32,646 bases of DNA from Mycobacterium angelicum (GTDB lineage: Bacteria > Actinomycetota > Actinomycetes > Mycobacteriales > Mycobacteriaceae): contig NZ_MVHE01000058.1 in the NCBI RefSeq assembly GCF_002086155.1, positions 1 to 32,646 of the forward strand, given 5' to 3'. The notes beneath the pieces are model-generated. The model was given only the letters and a program-made list of their open reading frames with translations, had not been told where the DNA came from and did not search any database. A program made the translations under genes and the position numbers. Below, piece after piece: positions 24,181-31,953 of the stretch; the first letter of the stretch is position 1, and each line of letters opens with the position of its first letter.

Positions 24181-24184
24181 TTAG

Positions 24185-25465
24185 CTATGCGGTCTTGTCG
24201 CGGCGTTCGCTGCGCGACGGCTTGCGGGGGACGATCGTGGGCAGCACGTTGTCCTGCACGGTCTCCTTGGTGACGACCACCTTGGCGACATCGTCGCGGC
24301 TCGGGATGTCGTACATCACCGGCAGCAGAACTTCCTCCATGATCGCGCGCAGGCCTCGGGCACCGGTGCCGCGGTGAATCGCCTGGTCGGCGATGGCCTC
24401 CAGGGCGTCGTCGGTGAACTCCAGCTCCACGCCGTCCATCTCGAAAAGCCGGATGTACTGCTTGACCAGGGCGTTCTTCGGCTCGGACAAGATCTTGACC
24501 AACGAATCCTTGTCCAGGTTGGTGACCGACGCGACGACCGGAAGCCGGCCGATGAACTCGGGGATCAAGCCGAACTTGATCAGGTCCTCGGGCATCACTT
24601 CGGCGAAGTGGTCGGTGGTGTCGATCTCGGCCTTGGACCGAACCTCGGCGCCGAAGCCCAGCCCGCGCTTGCCGACGCGCTCGTAGATGATCTTCTCCAG
24701 CCCGGCGAACGCACCCGCGACGATGAACAGCACGTTGGTTGTGTCGATCTGGATGAACTCCTGGTGCGGGTGCTTGCGACCGCCCTGCGGGGGAACCGAC
24801 GCCTGGGTGCCCTCGAGAATTTTCAGCAGAGCCTGCTGAACGCCCTCTCCGGAGACGTCGCGGGTGATCGACGGGTTCTCGCTCTTGCGGGCGATCTTGT
24901 CCACCTCGTCGATGTAGATGATCCCGGTCTCGGCGCGCTTCACGTCGTAGTCGGCGGCCTGGATCAGCTTGAGCAGAATGTTCTCGACGTCCTCACCGAC
25001 ATAACCGGCCTCGGTCAGCGCGGTGGCGTCGGCGATGGCGAACGGCACATTGAGCATCTTGGCCAGCGTTTGGGCGAGGTAGGTCTTGCCGCAGCCGGTG
25101 GGCCCAAGCATGAGGATGTTGGACTTGGTCAACTCAACCGGCTCATATCGGGAGTCGCGGCCCTTCTCGCCGGCCTGGATCCGCTTGTAGTGGTTGTAGA
25201 CCGCGACGGCCAGCGTCCGCTTAGCGGTGTCCTGCCCGATGACATAACCCTCGAGGAAATCTCGGATCTCGACGGGCTTGGGCAGCTCATCGAGTTTCAC
25301 ATCGTCGGCGTCGGCGAGTTCCTCTTCGATGATTTCGTTACACAGGTCGATGCACTCATCGCAGATGTACACACCGGGACCCGCAATAAGTTTCTTGACC
25401 TGTTTCTGACTCTTTCCGCAGAACGAGCACTTAAGCAGGTCACCGCCGTCTCCGATGCGCGCCAT
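24185..25465 (-). CDS. clpX: ATP-dependent unfoldase ClpX
   Basis: The AAA+ unfoldase that feeds substrates to the ClpP1P2 protease. 426 residues. The N-terminal zinc-binding domain has Cys13, Cys16, Cys35 and Cys38. Walker A GPTGCGKT is at 121-128, Walker B IDEVD at 185-189, the RKH pore loop in GGRKHPHQEF, and the ClpP-docking loop in RGLGFGAEV. The C-terminal ATPase small domain has GARGLRAIMEEVLLPVMYD. It lies 400 bases from clpP2 on the same strand. M. tuberculosis, as I recall, has mmuM and jefB in that gap. Confidence 0.97.
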   Translation of the reverse strand: MARIGDGGDLLKCSFCGKSQKQVKKLIAGPGVYICDECIDLCNEIIEEELADADDVKLDELPKPVEIRDFLEGYVIGQDTAKRTLAVAVYNHYKRIQAGEKGRDSRYEPVELTKSNILMLGPTGCGKTYLAQTLAKMLNVPFAIADATALTEAGYVGEDVENILLKLIQAADYDVKRAETGIIYIDEVDKIARKSENPSITRDVSGEGVQQALLKILEGTQASVPPQGGRKHPHQEFIQIDTTNVLFIVAGAFAGLEKIIYERVGKRGLGFGAEVRSKAEIDTTDHFAEVMPEDLIKFGLIPEFIGRLPVVASVTNLDKDSLVKILSEPKNALVKQYIRLFEMDGVELEFTDDALEAIADQAIHRGTGARGLRAIMEEVLLPVMYDIPSRDDVAKVVVTKETVQDNVLPTIVPRKPSRSERRDKTA

Positions 25466-25803
25466 GATGCTTCAGGGCCTACTTCCTGGTTGGTTCCTTG
25501 TCGCCTGTCCGTCTTGCTGTGCCGCGTGTAATCCCCGACGGTACCCGCTTATTGCGGCCCCACGCGACCGTTAGCGGCGAATAGCGTCATTGGGATTTCC
25601 TGGGTATTCGTGCCTCTCTGAATGAAACATATAGCTCGACGGGTCTTGTCACTCGTCGAGACGCGCAATACGTGTCTCTGGCGTGTCGCGGTCGTTACGC
25701 CACCTTGAGCAGACCCCCGCACATCACCCTACCGTGACGCAATCGGATTGGCCGTTGATTCCGTGCTGATCAGCGACGGCGGACATCGCCGCCATCCGCC
25801 GAG
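25466..25803. other. Gap between clpX and clpP2 without a gene
   Basis: About 340 bases, from the clpX start to a stem-loop near the clpP2 end. No supported coding region. It must hold the clpX promoter. An A+T-rich stretch lies at about 25615-25640. I see no remnant of mmuM or jefB. Confidence 0.5.
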
Positions 25804-25851
25804 CGTGTACTCAGCGCGAAAAATCAGCCGAGGATTCGCAGTGAATACACG
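25804..25851 (-). terminator. Imperfect stem-loop after the clpP operon
   Basis: Arms 25804-25820 (CGTGTACTCAGCGCGAA) and 25835-25851 (TTCGCAGTGAATACACG) pair at 14 of 17 positions across a 14-base loop. It is 13 bases after the clpP2 stop codon on the minus strand, so it is a candidate transcription terminator. It could also be an operator for a regulator of clpX. Weak because of the mismatches and long loop. Confidence 0.35.
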
Positions 25852-25864
25852 TTCGGTGGGCGCC

Positions 25865-26500
25865 TTATGCGCTCTGGGCAGAAAGCTTCCGGTACTCGAG
25901 GACCGTGTCGATGATGCCGTATTCCTTGGCGTCCTCGGCGGTCAGGATCTTGTCCCGGTCGGTGTCCTTGCGGATGACGTCAGCGTCCTTGCCGGTGTGA
26001 CGCGCCAAGGTGGTCTCCATCAGCGTGCGCATCCGCTCGATCTCGGCAGCCTGGATCTCCAAGTCGGAGAACTGCCCCTGGATCACGCCCGACAACGACG
26101 GCTGGTGGATCAATACCCGCGCGTTCGGCAGCGCCATCCGCTTACCCGGGGTGCCGGCGGCCAGCAACACCGCCGCCGCCGAAGCGGCCTGGCCCAGGCA
26201 CACCGTCTGGATGTCGGCGCGGACGTACTGCATGGTGTCGTAGATCGCCATCAGCGAGGTGAAGCCGCCACCGGGCGAGTTGATGTACATGGTGATGTCG
26301 CGGTCGGGATCCAGCGACTCGAGCACCAGCAGCTGGGCCATGATGTCGTTCGCCGACGCGTCGTCCACCTGGACGCCGAGGAAGATGATGCGTTCCTCGA
26401 ACAACTTGTTGTACGGGTTGGATTCCTTGACGCCGAAGCTGGAGTGCTCGATGAACGACGGCAGGATATAGCGCGCCTGGGGCTGGGTCTGAGGGTTCAT
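25865..26500 (-). CDS. clpP2: ATP-dependent Clp protease proteolytic subunit ClpP2
   Basis: One of the two different protease subunits that form the mixed ClpP1P2 tetradecamer needed for growth in mycobacteria. 211 residues. Catalytic Ser107 in GQAASAAA, His132 in LIHQPS and Asp183 in DTDRD. These correspond to the M. tuberculosis triad with an offset of three. The Gly-rich MYINSPGGGFTSLMAIYD is the handle/oxyanion region. Start ATG 26500 overlaps the end of clpP1 by four bases (26497-26500), giving coupled translation and equal supply of the two subunits. Confidence 0.97.
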   Translation of the reverse strand: MNPQTQPQARYILPSFIEHSSFGVKESNPYNKLFEERIIFLGVQVDDASANDIMAQLLVLESLDPDRDITMYINSPGGGFTSLMAIYDTMQYVRADIQTVCLGQAASAAAVLLAAGTPGKRMALPNARVLIHQPSLSGVIQGQFSDLEIQAAEIERMRTLMETTLARHTGKDADVIRKDTDRDKILTAEDAKEYGIIDTVLEYRKLSAQSA

Positions 26501-27102
26501 TCTGCTTCTCCGTTGACGTGGGCGGCGCGAGTGATGATGTGGTCGACGAAGCCGTATTCCAGCGCTTCTGGGGCAGTGAACCAGCGGTCGCGGTCCGAGT
26601 CGGCCTCGATGCGCTCGATCGGCTGGCCGGTGAACTCGGCGTTGAGCCGGAACATCTCTTTCTTGATGACGGCGAACTGCTCGGCCTGGATGGCGATGTC
26701 GGCGGCGCTACCGGTCACGCCGCCCAGCGGCTGGTGCATCAGGATGCGAGCGTGCGGGAGCGCGTAGCGCTTGCCCTTGGTGCCCGCCGCCAACAGGAAC
26801 TCACCCATCGAGGCGGCCATACCCATTGCGTAGGTGGCGATGTCGCAGGGCGCCAGGACCATGGTGTCGTAGATCGCCATGCCCGCGCTGATCGATCCAC
26901 CCGGGGAGTTGATGTAAAGGTGGATGTCCTTGTCGGCGTCCTCGGCGGCGAGCAACAGAATCTGCGCGCACAGCCGGTTGGCGACGTCGTCGTTCACCTC
27001 TGAACCCAGGAAGATGATGCGCTCTGCGAGCAAGCGCTCATAGACCGAGTCCGTGAGGTTGAGACCGGGTGAGGTCGAACGCATGTCAGGCACATTGCTC
27101 AC
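26497..27102 (-). CDS. clpP1: ATP-dependent Clp protease proteolytic subunit ClpP1
   Basis: Partner of ClpP2 in the protease. I start it at GTG 27102, giving VSNVPDMRSTSPGLNLTDSV and 201 residues, matching M. tuberculosis ClpP1 (200), in which Met-Ser-Gln-Val-Thr-Asp-Met-Arg aligns. A further 24 in-frame codons upstream to ATG 27174 are possible. Catalytic Ser98 (GMAASMGE), His123 (LMHQPL) and Asp in DSDRD. LYINSPGGSISAGMAIYD is the conserved strand. It is the first gene of clpP1-clpP2. tig lies upstream with a gap of about 120 bases, the arrangement common to many bacteria. Confidence 0.96.
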   Translation of the reverse strand: MSNVPDMRSTSPGLNLTDSVYERLLAERIIFLGSEVNDDVANRLCAQILLLAAEDADKDIHLYINSPGGSISAGMAIYDTMVLAPCDIATYAMGMAASMGEFLLAAGTKGKRYALPHARILMHQPLGGVTGSAADIAIQAEQFAVIKKEMFRLNAEFTGQPIERIEADSDRDRWFTAPEALEYGFVDHIITRAAHVNGEAE

Positions 27103-27222
27103 TGTGGGGATACCTGCTTTCTGAAGTTTCTTATGCACCGACCCTAGCCAACCTCGCCCGCTGTTTGCGGCCACGCACCCCCTGAAATGGGCGCGTTCGC
27201 TCAGAGCGTCAAGGTGGCCGCT

Positions 27223-28638
27223 CTAATCGGCCTTGTCTGCGTCGGCCTTGTCTGCGTCGGCCTCGTCGTCTAGGAGGTCGGCCTCGTCGTCTAGGAGGTC
27301 GGTCACGTCGTTCTCCGGGGGCGTGCCGAAGAACTCACTGATATCGATGGTGTTGCCCTCGGTATCGGTGACGGTCGCCGCCTGGGCCACGGCCCTGACC
27401 GCCAGCTCGCGTCGCACGTCGGCGAACATGGACGGCAGCTGGTTGTTCTCCTGCAGATAGCCGAACAGTTGCTGCGGCTCGATGCCGTACTGCCGAGACG
27501 TCATCACCAGTCGTTCGGTGAGGTCTTCCTGGCCCACCTGAACCTTCAGGTCATCGGCCAACGCGTCCAACAGCAGCTGCCGCTTGACGTCCTTCTCCGA
27601 GGCGCTGCGCGCCTCCTCGTCGAACGCCTCGCGCGAGGAACCCTGCTCGGCGAGCAGCTCATTGAACCGTGCTTCGTCGTGGTTGAGGCCGCTCAGCGCG
27701 CTGTGCATGACGCTGTCGTACTGGGCCTGGACATAGGACTCCGGAAGCGGAACGTCGACCTGCTCGAGCAGAGCGTCGATCGTGGCGTTGCGAATCTGCT
27801 CGGCCTGTTGAGCGCGCTTGGCCGCGCGCACCTGTTCGGCGAGGTTGGTCCGCAGTTCTTCGATGGTGTCGAACTCGCTGGCGAGTTGGGCGAATTCGTC
27901 GTCGGGTTCGGGCAGTTCGCGTTCCTTGACGGACTTGACCGTGACGGTGACCTGCGCTTCCTCTCCGGCGTGCTCGCCGGTCGCCAGTTTGGCGGTGAAG
28001 ACCCGGGATTCATCGACCGAGAGGCCGACGAGTGCGTCGTCGAGGCCGGCGATGAGCCGGCCGGAGCCGACCTCGTGGGATAGCCCTTCGGCGGCGGCGC
28101 CGGGCACCTCCTCGCCGTCGACCGTGGCGGACAGGTCGATGGAAACGAAGTCGCCGGTCTCCACCGGCCGCTCCACCCCGGTCAGGGTGCCGAACCGGGC
28201 GCGCAGCGATTGCAGTTCGGTGTCGACGTCGTCGTCGCTGACCTCGATCGGATCAACCGAGACCTTCAGCTCGCTCAGATCCGGAAGGGGGATCTTGGGC
28301 CGAACGTCGACCTCGGCGGTGAAGGCCAGGTCCTGGCCGTACTCCTTCTTGGTCACCTCGATGTCGGGCCGGCCGAGCGGCTGGATCTCGGATTCGGCCA
28401 GCGCCTGTCCGTACCGGCTGGGCAGCGCGTCGTTGACGATCTGGTCGAGCATCGCCTCGCGTCCGAAGCGCGCCTCGAGCAGTTTGACGGGCGCCTTGCC
28501 CGGCCGAAAGCCGGGTAGCCGCACCTGCTTGGCGAGTTCCTTGTAGGCCCGCTGGAAATCAGGCTCCAGCTCGGCGAAAGGCACCTCGACATTGATGCGA
28601 ACCCGAGTGGGGCTCAACTGCTCGACCGTGCTCTTCAC
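27223..28638 (-). CDS. tig: Trigger factor
   Basis: A ribosome-associated chaperone with peptidyl-prolyl isomerase activity that meets nascent chains. From GTG 28638 (ribosome site AAGGAGC) it has 471 residues. The ribosome-binding tail domain opens with KSTVEQLSPTRVRINVEVPF and contains GFRPGKAP, the signature that contacts the ribosome. The FKBP-like domain lies around 155-245. The C-terminal chaperone domain follows, with a strongly acidic end built of exact duplications (see 27229-27300). The open frame extends upstream through tRNA-Pro, which is not coding. Confidence 0.97.
   Translation of the reverse strand: MKSTVEQLSPTRVRINVEVPFAELEPDFQRAYKELAKQVRLPGFRPGKAPVKLLEARFGREAMLDQIVNDALPSRYGQALAESEIQPLGRPDIEVTKKEYGQDLAFTAEVDVRPKIPLPDLSELKVSVDPIEVSDDDVDTELQSLRARFGTLTGVERPVETGDFVSIDLSATVDGEEVPGAAAEGLSHEVGSGRLIAGLDDALVGLSVDESRVFTAKLATGEHAGEEAQVTVTVKSVKERELPEPDDEFAQLASEFDTIEELRTNLAEQVRAAKRAQQAEQIRNATIDALLEQVDVPLPESYVQAQYDSVMHSALSGLNHDEARFNELLAEQGSSREAFDEEARSASEKDVKRQLLLDALADDLKVQVGQEDLTERLVMTSRQYGIEPQQLFGYLQENNQLPSMFADVRRELAVRAVAQAATVTDTEGNTIDISEFFGTPPENDVTDLLDDEADLLDDEADADKADADKAD
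27229..27300 (-). repeat. Two pairs of exact tandem repeats in the tig 3' end
   Basis: A 15-base unit (GGCCTTGTCTGCGTC on the plus strand) is repeated exactly at 27229-27243 and 27244-27258. A 21-base unit is repeated exactly at 27259-27279 and 27280-27300. They encode two ADADK-type and two DLLDDEA-type units in the acidic tail of trigger factor. Unit lengths are multiples of three, so copy number can change without breaking the frame. Confidence 0.9.
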
Positions 28639-28675
28639 GGGTGTGCTCCTTGAGTTGTTCCGGCGTGAGTGCTTG

Positions 28676-28749
28676 TCGGGGTGACAGGATTTGAACCTGC
28701 GGCCTTCCGCTCCCAAAGCGGATGCGCTACCAAGCTGCGCTACACCCCG
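28676..28749 (-). tRNA. tRNA-Pro (anticodon TGG)
   Basis: Cloverleaf on the minus strand: acceptor CGGGGTG pairs with CACCCCG, D arm GCGC...GCGC around AGCTTGGTA, anticodon stem TCCGC/GCGGA with loop TTTGGGA (anticodon TGG), T arm GCAGG TTCAAAT CCTGT (last pair G-T) and discriminator A. 74 bases, no encoded CCA. It lies 37 bases before tig on the same strand. Confidence 0.95.
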
Positions 28750-28883
28750 CACTGACCTCGCGATCCTACGGCCCGGCGGTACCAGGCCCGCAACGACCTC
28801 TCAGTCTTCACAGAGCGGTCACACAAGTGCGTCGATTAGATTTGATTCGCGCCACCACGTACAGTCTCGCTCGACTAATACAC

Positions 28884-28954
28884 GCGGGCGTAGCTCAATG
28901 GTAGAGCCCTAGTCTTCCAAACTAGCGACGCGGGTTCGATTCCCGTCGCCCGCT
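28884..28954 (+). tRNA. tRNA-Gly (anticodon TCC)
   Basis: Cloverleaf: acceptor GCGGGCG pairs with CGCCCGC, D arm GCTC/GAGC around AATGGTA, anticodon stem CTAGT/ACTAG with loop CTTCCAA (anticodon TCC), T arm GCGGG TTCGATT CCCGT, discriminator T. 71 bases, no encoded CCA. It diverges from tRNA-Pro and precedes the lipP-like gene by 32 bases, so transcription may run into that gene. Confidence 0.95.
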
Positions 28955-28986
28955 CCGATGAGCTTTTCGCTCAACAGAAAGGCGCC

Positions 28987-30171
28987 ATGCGCGACCTCGA
29001 AATCCATGGCTCGTGCGCGTCCGACTTCATCAGGGTTCGTGAGTCGTTCGAGCGCAACTTCGCGCAGCGCAGCGAGATCGGCGCGGCCGTCGCGGTGTGG
29101 GTGGACGGCGATCTCGTCGTCAACTTGTGGGGCGGTTCGGCTGACGCCGCGGGCACCCGGCCCTGGGCAGAGAACACCCTGGGCACCGTGCTATCCGGAA
29201 GCAAGGCGCTGACGGCAACCTGCATCCACCAACTCGCCGATCGCGGGGAACTGGATCTGAATGCGCCGGTGGCCCGGTATTGGCCCGAATTCGGCCAGGC
29301 CGGCAAGGAAGCCATCACACTGGCCATGGTGCTCAGCCACCGCTCCGGGGTGATCGGACCGAACCAGCGGATGAACTGGCAGGACGTCACCGACTGGGAC
29401 TTCGTCTGCGGGCAACTGGCCATCGCCAAACCGTGGTGGGAACCGGGCAGCGCACAGGGCTACCACATGACCACCTTCGGTTTCATCCTCGGCGAGGTGT
29501 TCCGACGGGTCACAGGACGCACGGTCGGGCAGTACCTGCGCACCGAAATCGCCGAAGCCATTGGCGCCGACGTACATATCGGCCTCAGCCCGTTCGAACA
29601 ACGCCGCTGCGCCGAGCGGGTGAACAAACCGCACATTCGGGAGATATTGGCCGGCGTCGCAGCCCCGGGCTATCCGACCAGTCTGGACCAGCATCCCAAG
29701 GCAGCCTTGTCGATTTCCATGGGATTCGCGCCCGACGACGAGCTGGCGTCAAATGACCTTCAACGGTGGCGCCAGCTCGAGTTCCCAGGCACCAACGCGC
29801 AGGTGTCGGCGCTGGGCTTGGCGACGTTCTACAACGCGCTGGCGTGCGAGAAACTGCTCAGCCGCGAGCACATGGACCTGGTCCGGGTGTCGCAGGGTGG
29901 CTTCGACACCGATCTGGTGCTCGGTCCCCGGGTCGCCGACCACGGGTGGGGGCTGGGCTACATGCTCAACCAGCGTGGCATCAACGGGCCCAACCGCTGG
30001 ATCTTCGGCCACGGCGGGCTGGGCGGCTCTTTTGGGTTCGTCGACCTGGAACACCGGATCGGCTACGGGTATGTGATGAACCGCTTCGACGCCAGTAAGG
30101 CCAATGCCGACCCGCGCAGCGTTGCACTCAGCAACGAGGTCTACGCGGTACTCGGCATCAAGCCCGACTGA
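28987..30171 (+). CDS. lipP: Serine esterase / beta-lactamase-fold hydrolase (LipP-like)
   Basis: A 394-residue hydrolase of the beta-lactamase/EstB-type esterase family (class C-like fold). The nucleophile motif SxxK is S70-G-S-K73 in TVLSGSKALT, and YHMTTFGFILGEVF (near residue 160) likely supplies the general-base Tyr. HGGLGGSFGFVDLEH near the C-terminus is the typical third motif in place of KTG. Family members hydrolyse short-chain esters, and some hydrolyse beta-lactams weakly. No signal peptide is visible, so it is probably cytosolic. A weak ribosome site GAAAGG precedes ATG 28987. It is convergent with the Gly-rich secreted gene, 12 bases away. The lipP name is by similarity and position to Rv2463. 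Confidence 0.88.
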   Translation: MRDLEIHGSCASDFIRVRESFERNFAQRSEIGAAVAVWVDGDLVVNLWGGSADAAGTRPWAENTLGTVLSGSKALTATCIHQLADRGELDLNAPVARYWPEFGQAGKEAITLAMVLSHRSGVIGPNQRMNWQDVTDWDFVCGQLAIAKPWWEPGSAQGYHMTTFGFILGEVFRRVTGRTVGQYLRTEIAEAIGADVHIGLSPFEQRRCAERVNKPHIREILAGVAAPGYPTSLDQHPKAALSISMGFAPDDELASNDLQRWRQLEFPGTNAQVSALGLATFYNALACEKLLSREHMDLVRVSQGGFDTDLVLGPRVADHGWGLGYMLNQRGINGPNRWIFGHGGLGGSFGFVDLEHRIGYGYVMNRFDASKANADPRSVALSNEVYAVLGIKPD

Positions 30172-30183
30172 CTTTATTGGGGG

Positions 30184-30546
30184 CTACCGGGGACCTCCGG
30201 GTCCGCCGCCCCCGCCCGGCCCCCCTGGCCCGGGGCCACCAGGCCCTGCGGGCCCGCCGGGTCCACCCGGTCCGCCCGGTCCACCCGGTCCGCCCGGTCC
30301 ACCCGGTCCGCCTGGTCCATTACCGAAGCCGCCAGGGTGCGGGTTGGGGCCAGGCCCACGCCAGTTGTCGTGACAGGTGCCCCAATCCCAGTTGTCGCCC
30401 CAACCAGGGTCCCAGAAGTCTCCCGGGCACCACTGCGGCAACGGTCCCGGCTGGGCGTGCGCGTCAGCGGCGACACCCAGCCCACCGAGCCCTAAACCGG
30501 CAGTCAGAGCGAAAGTCGTTGCAGCTAAACGTAATGAGGTTCGCAT
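30184..30546 (-). CDS. Secreted Gly/Pro-rich small protein
   Basis: A 120-residue exported protein of unknown function. From ATG 30546 it has a clear signal peptide (MRTSLRLAATTFALTAGLGL, then GGLGVAADAHA) with cleavage near AHA/QP. The mature part begins QPGPLPQWCPGDFWDPGWG and includes one Trp-rich module with two cysteines (WCPGDFWDPGW ... TCHDNW). It ends in about 50 residues of GGP repeats. The Trp/Cys module recurs in several small mycobacterial exported proteins, as I recall. The open frame runs further upstream, but the extra sequence overlaps the nei2 3' end and lacks a signal, so it is not used. Confidence 0.85.
   Translation of the reverse strand: MRTSLRLAATTFALTAGLGLGGLGVAADAHAQPGPLPQWCPGDFWDPGWGDNWDWGTCHDNWRGPGPNPHPGGFGNGPGGPGGPGGPGGPGGPGGPGGPAGPGGPGPGGPGGGGGPGGPR
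30260..30313 (-). repeat. Three 18-bp tandem units in the Gly-rich gene
   Basis: The unit GGTCCACCCGGTCCGCCC (plus strand) occurs at 30260-30277 and 30278-30295 and, with one final change, at 30296-30313. On the coding strand each unit gives six residues of the GGP repeat. The repeat number could vary between strains without a frameshift. Confidence 0.85.
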
Positions 30547-30601
30547 AGCACTTACAGATACCCACCGAACCTGAAGTGAAACTGTAGATGCGGCGGCCCG
30601 A

Positions 30602-31408
30602 TCACTTTTGGCAGGTCGGACACCAGAAAACGTTGCGACCTTCCAGCACCGCGGTACTGATCGTTTCCCCACACACCCGGCACGGATCGCCGGCGCGCCG
30701 GTACACATAGGTGCGGGGCCGCCCCGGCCCATACGACGGCGCTCCGTGGTCGTGCTCGGGACGTACGACAACGATCTTGCCGCGACGCAATCCGACCTTC
30801 ATCAGCGCCACCAGATCCGTCCAGGCCGCGTCGAACTCCGCTTCCGACACCTGCTGGCCAATCCGGTACGGATCGATACCGTGCCGGTACAGCAACTCGC
30901 TGCGATAGACGTTGCCCACTCCGGCGATCACCGTCTGATCCATCAACAGAGCACCAATAGGCCTGCGCGACTTGGCAATTCGCTGCCATGCCCAAGACGG
31001 GTCGGCGTCACCGCGCAACGGATCGGGTCCCAGGCGGGCCACCACTTGCGAAACTTGGCCTTCGTCGATCAACTCGCACACCGTCGGACCGCGCAAATCG
31101 GTGCCGTATTCGGCGCCGACGATCCGCATCCGCACCTGACCCACCGCTTCGGGAAGGGGGGCATCGGTGGGCCGTTCCCACTCGGCGAACGTGCCGTACA
31201 GCCCCAGGTGCACATGCACGATCGAGCCACCATCGTAGTGGTGGAAAAGGTGTTTTCCCCAGACGCTGGTGCGCCGCAACACACGGCCGTTCACCGCCGC
31301 CGCCGCATCGGCGAATCGGCCCTGCGGGCTGGTGACCGCGACGGGCGCACCGGCGAAGCGGCGCTGATGCAGCCGGGCCAGCCGGTGCAGGGTATGCCCT
31401 TCGGGCAC
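30602..31408 (-). CDS. nei2: Endonuclease VIII-like DNA glycosylase
   Basis: Base-excision repair enzyme that removes oxidised pyrimidines and cuts the abasic strand. It has 268 residues from GTG 31408, starting PEGHTLHRLA, with the catalytic Pro2 and Glu3 after initiator removal. VWGKHLFHHY gives the conserved Lys. The H2TH domain is in the second half (GPDPLRGDADP...MDQTVIAGVGNVYRSELLYRHGI). The C-terminal zinc finger has CxxC...CxxC (CRVC and CPTC). Length and start match Rv2464c as I recall. Coding beyond 31408 is spurious. It is seven bases after rpiB on the same strand. Confidence 0.96.
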   Translation of the reverse strand: MPEGHTLHRLARLHQRRFAGAPVAVTSPQGRFADAAAAVNGRVLRRTSVWGKHLFHHYDGGSIVHVHLGLYGTFAEWERPTDAPLPEAVGQVRMRIVGAEYGTDLRGPTVCELIDEGQVSQVVARLGPDPLRGDADPSWAWQRIAKSRRPIGALLMDQTVIAGVGNVYRSELLYRHGIDPYRIGQQVSEAEFDAAWTDLVALMKVGLRRGKIVVVRPEHDHGAPSYGPGRPRTYVYRRAGDPCRVCGETISTAVLEGRNVFWCPTCQK

Positions 31409-31415
31409 GGGTGCC

Positions 31416-31904
31416 TCAGGCCGAAGCGCCGGGAACGGGCGGCGCTTCGTGGGTGCGTTCGTATTCGGTGAGAATGTCGATACGCCGTTGGTGGCGTTCG
31501 GCTTTCGACCACGGTGTGGCAATGAACGCGTCGACGATGGCCAGGGCCTGCTCGACGGTGTGCATACGGCCGCCGATGCCGATCAGCTGCGCGTTGTTGT
31601 GTTCGCGCGCCAGTGTCGCGGTCTCCACACTCCAGGCCAGCGCGCAGCGAGCGCCCGGCACCTTGTTGGCGGCAATCTGTTCGCCGTTGCCGGATCCACC
31701 CAGCACGAGGCCCAGGCTGCCGGGATCGGCCACCGTGCGCGTTGCCGCGGCAATGCAGAATGCGGGGTAGTCGTCGTCGGCGTCGTAGCCGAAAGCGCCG
31801 CAGTCGATCGGCTCGTGGCCGGATTTCTCCAAGTGCTCGATGATCTGCTGTTTGAGTTCATATCCGGCGTGGTCGGCACCCAGGTAGACGCGCATGCCCG
31901 ACAT
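31416..31904 (-). CDS. rpiB: Ribose-5-phosphate isomerase B
   Basis: Interconverts ribulose 5-phosphate and ribose 5-phosphate in the non-oxidative pentose phosphate pathway. 162 residues starting MSGMRVYLGADHAGYELK. The phosphate-binding GGSGNGEQIAANK contains Glu75, the catalytic base used by mycobacterial RpiB instead of the cysteine used by E. coli RpiB. The C-terminus ends with TPWSKAERHQRRIDILTEYERTH. It is upstream of nei2, with Rv2466c-type gene 49 bases further upstream on the same strand. Confidence 0.97.
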   Translation of the reverse strand: MSGMRVYLGADHAGYELKQQIIEHLEKSGHEPIDCGAFGYDADDDYPAFCIAAATRTVADPGSLGLVLGGSGNGEQIAANKVPGARCALAWSVETATLAREHNNAQLIGIGGRMHTVEQALAIVDAFIATPWSKAERHQRRIDILTEYERTHEAPPVPGASA

Positions 31905-31953
31905 TCTGCACTATGCGTGCCGTGGCCCTTACGGGCCTGACGGGGCGCAGCCG

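Noticed and set aside
28639..28752. N-terminal extension of trigger factor
   Set aside because: It reads through tRNA-Pro. GTG 28638 has a good ribosome site and gives the normal protein start.
30104..30373. Plus-strand frame with collagen-like GPPGPP repeats
   Set aside because: It is the mirror of the GGP repeats in the secreted gene on the minus strand, which has a proper signal peptide. The plus frame lacks a start and ribosome site of its own and begins inside lipP.
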